Assembly (NCBI GenBank): GCA_964569315.1
Contig: CAZMUZ010000048.1
Coordinates: 1 to 26,253 of the forward strand
DNA from: CADEFF01 sp964569315
Lineage (GTDB): Bacteria; Pseudomonadota; Alphaproteobacteria; Dongiales; Dongiaceae
Direction: 5' to 3'
DNA: 26,253 nucleotides
The notes beneath the pieces were generated by a model. It had not been told where the DNA came from, did not search any database, and was given only the letters and a program-made list of their open reading frames with translations. Positions 22,287 through 26,253 of this stretch are shown here, one piece after another. The stretch's first letter is position 1; each line of letters starts with the position of its first letter. A program made the translations under genes and the position numbers.

Positions 22287-23257
22287 GCGCTCCGTTGCCA
22301 GTAGCCCGTCCATTTGCCGCTGACCGGATGCGCGAGCGCGGCGCTCGCTACCTTGTTCCACTGCGCTCCGGTCGAGACGCGGCGATGGTTCTCGCGCCAC
22401 GCCATTTCGTTCGCGTATGCTCCGATGTAGGCGCCGCTGACGCGGTGGTGAACGCCGATCTCGGCGCGGCGCAGCCGGGCGAAGTAGGACTCGGCCCAAT
22501 TCGTCGAGGCGCCATCCTTGCTGTATGCCTCGGAGTGATTGATCCGCCGCGTGTCGAACGAAGCGTGAAGCACGTCCCATTGGCGGCTTTCATCGGCATA
22601 GAGCGTCGTCCCCGAGGCAACCTTCTGGCGGATGGTGGGGATGGCGTCGCTTTCCTTGCGGAACACGAAGGGCAGCGCGCGGCCATGCCGCTCGCGGATC
22701 ACGACCACCACCTGTCGCTTGCCGGTCTGTTCCTCGGCCGTGCGACGGTCAACGCGCTTGGCCACCTGATTGGAGGGCTTGCGATGCCCGCCGGCATAGA
22801 GCCCATCAACCTCGACTTCACCCTTCAACTCCGTGCCATCGTCGAGCGTGTCGCCCATCACTTCGCGGAGCTTGTGCGCCAACACGAAGGCCGTCCGATA
22901 CTGGCAGTCCAGGTCGCGGCTAAGCTGTAGGGCGCTGTGGCCCTTCGCACCGTTCACGAAGATCGCGATGGCCAGCAGATAGTCCCGCAGCGACAGTTTG
23001 CGATTGTCGAACACCGTCCCGGACGTGACGCTGAATTGGTGCTTGCAGGCGCTGCATTTCCAAACCGGGCGACGGGCAAGGGCATAGACCTTGAGGCAGC
23101 CACACCTGGGGCAATAGGGCTCGCCGCCGTTGTCGGCCCACCGGATGCGCCGGAACGTGTCCCGCGCTTCCTCGTCCGACATGCGCGCGACCGACGCTAG
23201 GCTTAGCGTCCGGGCGGCGGCGGAAAGGAGGAAGTGTTGGGTCAAGTGGAGAACCAT
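22283..23257 (-). CDS. IS1595-family (ISXO2-like) transposase
   Basis: The 324-residue product has an N-terminal helical part (HFLLSAAARTLSLASVAR), a zinc ribbon (C49, C52, C68, C71) with CKHQFSVTSGTVF, and the ISXO2-like DDE domain. The catalytic residues are probably D151 in VEVDGLYAGG, D222 in LYADES and E256 in NWAESYFARLRR. FVNGAKGHSALQLSRDL is a family hallmark. The start was set at 23257 because a promoter on the minus strand (TTGACA, 17 bases, CATATT) would start transcripts near 23271, which rules out the GTG at 23275. The gene appears full length and intact. Confidence 0.92.
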   Translation of the reverse strand: MVLHLTQHFLLSAAARTLSLASVARMSDEEARDTFRRIRWADNGGEPYCPRCGCLKVYALARRPVWKCSACKHQFSVTSGTVFDNRKLSLRDYLLAIAIFVNGAKGHSALQLSRDLDCQYRTAFVLAHKLREVMGDTLDDGTELKGEVEVDGLYAGGHRKPSNQVAKRVDRRTAEEQTGKRQVVVVIRERHGRALPFVFRKESDAIPTIRQKVASGTTLYADESRQWDVLHASFDTRRINHSEAYSKDGASTNWAESYFARLRRAEIGVHHRVSGAYIGAYANEMAWRENHRRVSTGAQWNKVASAALAHPVSGKWTGYWQRSA

Positions 23258-23347
23258 ATTCGATGCTGATGGCACCGAATATGATGCATAGGAATCGCAT
23301 TGTCAACCCTAAAGTAATCGTTTATGATGCTCCTGGCATCGAATCTG
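23255..23347. promoter_or_regulatory. Back-to-back promoters with repeated operator-like sites
   Basis: Minus strand, transposase: TTGACA (23306-23301), 17 bases, CATATT (23283-23278). Plus strand, control gene: TTGTCA (23300-23305), 17 bases, TATGAT (23323-23328). The two -35 boxes overlap. Two 21-base copies of a sequence (ATGCTnnTGGCAnCGAATnTG) lie at 23263-23283 and 23327-23347, on or next to each -10. The first copy also forms the centre and right arm of an imperfect 29-base palindrome with arms CATATTCG (23255-23262) and CGAATATG (23276-23283). A protein binding both copies would control both genes. Confidence 0.7.
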
Positions 23348-23356
23348 GACTCTGGC

Positions 23357-23593
23357 ATGGCCGCAAAAAAGGGCACGAATTGGCCACTGGTCGCCAAGGG
23401 CCTGTTAAAGGCCGAATTGGCGCGTCGCAACCTCAGCTATGCCGATCTTGCCGCGAAGCTTGCGGTCATCGGTGTCAAAGACAACGAGCTCAACCTTAAG
23501 AACAAGATCGGCCGAGGCACGTTCAGCGCTGCTTTCCTGATCCAGTGCTTGGAAGCTATTGGCTGCCGCACTATCCATTTAGGAGACGAATAA
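23357..23593 (+). CDS. DUF6471-like small helix-turn-helix protein, candidate R-M control protein
   Basis: The 78-residue product resembles the DUF6471 family: WPLVAKGLLKAELARRNLSYADLAAKL, then NLKNKIGRGTFSAAFLIQCLEAIG. It reads as a helix-turn-helix with the pattern of a Cro-like regulator. The start at 23357 is chosen because an upstream ATG (23324) lies within the -10 box. The methyltransferase GTG follows its TAA with no gap. By position it may act like the C protein of restriction-modification systems, binding the repeats in its own promoter; this is inference. Confidence 0.75.
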   Translation: MAAKKGTNWPLVAKGLLKAELARRNLSYADLAAKLAVIGVKDNELNLKNKIGRGTFSAAFLIQCLEAIGCRTIHLGDE

Positions 23594-24496
23594 GTGGCAT
23601 TAGTGCCCCATCCCATCCCGTATCAAGGCAGCAAGCGGTCACTGGCTCCGCTGATCGCACCGTATGTCCCGGAGCGGATCGACACTTGGTTTGAACCATT
23701 CGCCGGTTCGGCGGCCATGACGATTTGGGCCGCCTCCCGCGGCGCATCTAAGCGGTATGTTCTCGGCGACTCGCTCGAACCCATCGGAGAATTGTGGCGA
23801 GCAATTATCAACCGTCCGACGAAGACGGCCGGTAGATACGAAGAGATATGGTTTGGGCAGAAGCTAAATGACATTGGCTATTTCAATCGCGTCAGGGAGC
23901 GATACAACGCTGCGCGCGATCCTGTTGATCTGCTCTATCTGGTCTGTCGTTGTGTAAAAAACGCGGTGCGGTTCAACCGTCACGGCGCGTTCACTCAGTC
24001 CGTTGACAAGCGACGCCTGGGGATGCGGCCGGACAAGATGACCGTGGCCATCAAGGCGGCGTCTTACTTGTTGCGCGGCAGGGCCGAGATTCGAATTGGC
24101 GACTGGCTCACCACAACCACCGACGCGGGCAAGCGCGATTTCCTTTACATGGACCCGCCCTATCTTGGCACGTCCATCGGACGCGACAAACGCTACGCCC
24201 ATCAAATGCCTCAGGATCTATTGATCGAGGGCCTTCGCACTCTACGCAGAAGAAAAATTCGCTTTGCACTTTCCTATGACGGCATGACTGGCACGAAAGA
24301 GTATGGCCCGCCGCTGCCGACTGAATTGGGTTTGACTAGGCTTCTGCTCCACGCCGGCGTTTCGACGCAGGCGACCTTGTCTGGTCGCAAAGAGGAGACA
24401 ATTGAAAGTCTCTATCTGTCGCCCGGCTTGGGCGCTCCACAGGCTGCGATCATCCGCAAGTCGGCGCCGCCAATTCAGGAATTTTTGGCACTCTGA
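23594..24496 (+). CDS. D12-class DNA N6-adenine methyltransferase
   Basis: The 300-residue product is a Dam-like D12 class adenine methyltransferase. YQGSKRSLAP is at residues 10-19, the AdoMet-binding FAGSA motif at 36-40, LGDSLEPI next, and the catalytic DPPY at 187-190. Start is GTG at 23594 with AGGAGA seven bases upstream (23581-23586), directly after the TAA of the control gene. It overlaps the convergent HNH endonuclease gene by 22 bases. This is the modification partner of a presumed type II system; the target sequence cannot be read from the protein. Confidence 0.9.
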   Translation: MALVPHPIPYQGSKRSLAPLIAPYVPERIDTWFEPFAGSAAMTIWAASRGASKRYVLGDSLEPIGELWRAIINRPTKTAGRYEEIWFGQKLNDIGYFNRVRERYNAARDPVDLLYLVCRCVKNAVRFNRHGAFTQSVDKRRLGMRPDKMTVAIKAASYLLRGRAEIRIGDWLTTTTDAGKRDFLYMDPPYLGTSIGRDKRYAHQMPQDLLIEGLRTLRRRKIRFALSYDGMTGTKEYGPPLPTELGLTRLLLHAGVSTQATLSGRKEETIESLYLSPGLGAPQAAIIRKSAPPIQEFLAL

Positions 24497-25215
24497 CGGG
24501 CGAATTTCCTGAGAATTTCTGCGACCGTCGTTCCGCCCCGATCTGCCAGCACCTTAAGACGATCATGCACGGATACATCGCCATCTTGCCAGACAACTTC
24601 AGTCCGCCGAATCTGTAGCGTGGCGATGTGCTTGTAGTTGTCCGGGAACGCCCAGAAGCATGTCCCACAAATCGCCGGGCTCTTTTTGCCGAGCATATTC
24701 GGGCACTTCTCGCACGACCATGATTTGGCGCGCTGCGAGGATGCGTCCAGCAGCATGTAGCTTTCAACTTTGTGGTCGCTAAGCCCCGCGTCGCCCGCGA
24801 TGCGATAGGGGATTCTGTGGTCGATTGTTAAAACGCGCTCGTCTAGGCGAGCGCCGGTGATGCAATCGATTGACCCGTATCGCGCCAGGAGCTTTGCCTT
24901 GAACGCTTTCGGCAGAGCAGAACGACCGCCAACACGGCCGCCCTGAATGAGCGCGGCATCGCCGAATGAATAGACCGCCATCCGCCGGCCGGTCTTGGCG
25001 GATGTTGCGCTGCCAGTAAGAATCGGAATCCCAGCATCGCGCACGTCGCCTATAGCGCGCGGTGGGTGGTTGTAACCCAGCGCGTTGAGTTCATCGGTGG
25101 AAATGCTGCCCTTCTTCAGAAGGACCCTCAGAGCCGCGATGGCGCGCTTGTTCTTGCCTTCCGCGATTACTTTTTCAGCAAGGGCGCGGATCAACGGGTC
25201 GATGGGGGCGGGCAT
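24475..25215 (-). CDS. HNH-type restriction endonuclease (presumed)
   Basis: The 246-residue product has an N-terminal winged-helix-like region (residues 20-90, KRAIAALRVLLKKGSISTDE, NALGYNHPPRAIGDVRDAGI) and a C-terminal HNH domain: CITGARLDERVLTIDHRIPY (D132, H133), MLLDASSQRAKSW, and zinc cysteines C168/C171 (SCEKC) and C183/C186 (CGTC), then FWAFPDNYKHIA. RAKSWSCEKCPN fits HNH restriction enzymes that accompany D12 methyltransferases, as far as I recall. It ends 22 bases inside the convergent methyltransferase gene. No strong promoter or ribosome-binding site is visible upstream. Restriction activity is inferred from pairing. Confidence 0.75.
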   Translation of the reverse strand: MPAPIDPLIRALAEKVIAEGKNKRAIAALRVLLKKGSISTDELNALGYNHPPRAIGDVRDAGIPILTGSATSAKTGRRMAVYSFGDAALIQGGRVGGRSALPKAFKAKLLARYGSIDCITGARLDERVLTIDHRIPYRIAGDAGLSDHKVESYMLLDASSQRAKSWSCEKCPNMLGKKSPAICGTCFWAFPDNYKHIATLQIRRTEVVWQDGDVSVHDRLKVLADRGGTTVAEILRKFARQSAKNS

Positions 25216-25275
25216 CGAAAGACCACATATTTGTAGCGGTCATTACTATGCCCGGTTGTGTCTTAAGGGTCTAGT

Positions 25276-25296
25276 TGAGACTGCTACATAATTCCG
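25276..25296 (-). repeat. Right terminal inverted repeat of transposon
   Basis: The 21 bases beginning TGAGACTGCTACAT are the exact reverse complement of the left end. They bring a TAG stop into the comM frame soon after the junction. Confidence 0.95.
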
Positions 25297-26249
25297 TGGA
25301 ACTCCGGCAGCTCGTCGAGGAAGAGCACGCCCCGATGGGCGAGCGAGATCTCGCCGGGCTTCGCGCGATGGCCGCCGCCGGCGAGTGCGGCGAGCGAGGC
25401 CGAATGATGCGGATCGCGGAACGGGCGCTGCGTCATGAGCCGTCCTTCGGCGAGGCGGCCGGCGACCGAATGGATCATGCTGACCTCGAGCGCCTCAGCC
25501 GGGTCGAGCGGCGGCAGCAAGCCCGGCAGCCTTGCCGCCAGCATGGATTTGCCGGCGCCGGGCGGGCCCGTCATCAGCAGGTTGTGGCCGCCGGCCGCCG
25601 CCACCTCGAGCGCGCGCTTGGCGCTCTCCTGGCCCTTGATGTCGGCAAGATCGCCGCCCGTTGCCGTCTTCGCCGCGAGCTTCGGCTCGGGCGGGGTCAG
25701 CACCGCGGTGCCGCGGAAATGATTGATGAGGGCGATGAGGCTCGAAGGCGCCAGCACCTCGATCTCCCCCGCCCAGGCCGCCTCGCCGCCCTGCTCGGCC
25801 GGGCAGATGAGGCCGCGTCCGGCAGCCGCGGCGCCGATCGCGGCCGGCAGCACCCCCGCCACCCGCGCGAGGCGCCCGTCGAGCCCGAGCTCGCCCAGCG
25901 CCGTGTAGCGCTGGAGCTCGCCCGCCGGGATCACCCCCATCGCCGCCAGGAGCCCGAGCGCGATCGGCAGGTCGAAATGGCTGCCTTCCTTGAGCAGATC
26001 GGCGGGGGCGAGATTGACCAGGATGCGCTTCGGCGGCAAGGCGAGGCCGATCGCGCCGAGCGCCGCCCGCACCCGCTCGCGGCTTTCCCCGACCGCCTTG
26101 TCGGCGAGCCCGACCAGCGCGAAGCCGGGCAGGCCCGGCGCGATCTGCACCTGCACATCGACCTCCACCACATCGATGCCGAGGAAGGCGACGGTCGAGG
26201 CGCGCATCGCGGTGCGGGCCGGGCTGTTCTGCAAGGTGCCGTCGGGCAT
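25284..26249 (-). pseudogene. comM: comM (yifB) 5' fragment, truncated by transposon
   Basis: This frame encodes the first 300 or so residues of the YifB/ComM AAA+ ATPase. The N-terminal Lon-like (ChlI) domain is seen (STVAFLGIDVVEVDVQVQIAPG, SRERVRAALGAIGLALPPKRI), then Walker A GPPGAGKS, and the Walker B region GVLFLDELPEF. It breaks exactly after PEF, and four residues from the element (HGIM) lead to a stop. The initiator is uncertain: MRAST (26207) matches the family N terminus best, while another ATG at 26249 is at the window edge. ComM is a branch-migration helicase needed for natural transformation in several bacteria, so the host is probably impaired in it. Confidence 0.92.
25297..25304. 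repeat. Target site duplication, right copy (TGGAACTC)
   Basis: Exact copy of the sequence at 21007-21014, adjacent to the right terminal repeat. The intact comM gene reads across a single copy as gcgcTGGAACTCcggcag on the plus strand. Confidence 0.93.
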
Positions 26250-26253
26250 GGCG

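Larger units (their letters stand above)
21015..25296. mobile_element. IS1595-family transposon carrying a restriction-modification system
   Basis: This is a 4282-bp element with perfect 21-bp inverted terminal repeats and a perfect 8-bp target duplication, inserted in comM. It encodes an ISXO2/IS1595-type transposase plus five supported or likely passenger genes: a ribbon-helix-helix-like protein, a coupled coiled-coil protein, a DUF6471-like control protein, a D12 adenine methyltransferase and an HNH endonuclease. Its base composition is visibly less GC-rich than the host. Some IS1595 subgroups (ISNwi1, ISNha5) are known to carry passenger genes, and this element fits that kind; the subgroup assignment is inference. 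The ends and all open frames look intact, so it may still be mobile. Confidence 0.93.

Noticed and set aside
21036..25215. IscB/omega-RNA (HEARO) system, because an HNH nuclease and structured RNA share the element
   Set aside because: The HNH protein has no RuvC parts or bridge helix, lies 3 kb from the hairpins, and is paired with a methyltransferase.
21015..25296. AbaR-like/Tn7-like island because the target is comM
   Set aside because: There is one ISXO2-type transposase and an 8-bp duplication. No TniA/TnsB-like genes are present.
1..26253. CRISPR array
   Set aside because: No regularly spaced repeats were found; the only direct repeats are the target duplication and the two operator-like copies in the transposon.

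Overview
The window is chromosomal DNA from a high-GC alphaproteobacterium, most likely of the Rhodospirillales in the broad sense. The support is the gene content and order (coaE-dnaQ-secB, a Tim44-like gene, mltA, smr-xre, hslVU, a hisB-hisH-hisA-hisF-hisE run), a very GC-rich coding style, and protein sequences of alphaproteobacterial type. The exact genus cannot be read from the sequence alone.

Positions 1-4533 hold housekeeping genes: the 3' part of coaE, dnaQ, then secB and a histidine-phosphatase gene on the minus strand, then the Tim44-like gene and the lipoprotein lytic transglycosylase mltA. Positions 4599-8837 form one tightly packed plus-strand unit, lutA-lutB-lutC-smr-gfa-xre, mostly with overlapping start and stop codons: a lactate-oxidation operon joined to an Smr-domain protein, a GFA-fold protein and an XRE regulator. 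A Fic-family AMPylation protein with its own candidate promoter and operator follows (8956-10107). Then come hslVU (minus), a two-domain-size dCTP deaminase, and the histidine operon with an acetyltransferase gene between hisH and hisA (13688-17452). Next are a HIT hydrolase, a cysteine-rich copper-storage-like protein, three very small genes, an unknown conserved-looking gene and a cold shock protein gene.

The right-hand part contains the main discovery. The competence-associated AAA+ gene comM (yifB) is split by a 4282-bp transposon (21015-25296) with 21-bp terminal inverted repeats and a perfect 8-bp target duplication (TGGAACTC). Removing the element plus one duplication copy restores an in-frame 513-codon comM. 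The element encodes an IS1595-family (ISXO2-like) transposase, a translationally coupled coiled-coil/winged-helix-like partner, a small ribbon-helix-helix-like protein behind a strong palindrome, and what looks like a complete type II restriction-modification system: a DUF6471-like small control protein, a D12-class adenine methyltransferase and a convergent HNH endonuclease. The transposase and the methyltransferase operon are fired from back-to-back promoters whose -35 boxes overlap, and a repeated operator-like sequence lies on each -10 region. This suggests that transposition and modification are controlled together.

The left end of the element also holds about 600 bases without a convincing gene. 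This stretch is full of short hairpins and ends in a tRNA-like T-arm/acceptor/CCA followed by an intrinsic terminator. It is the least explained part of the window.
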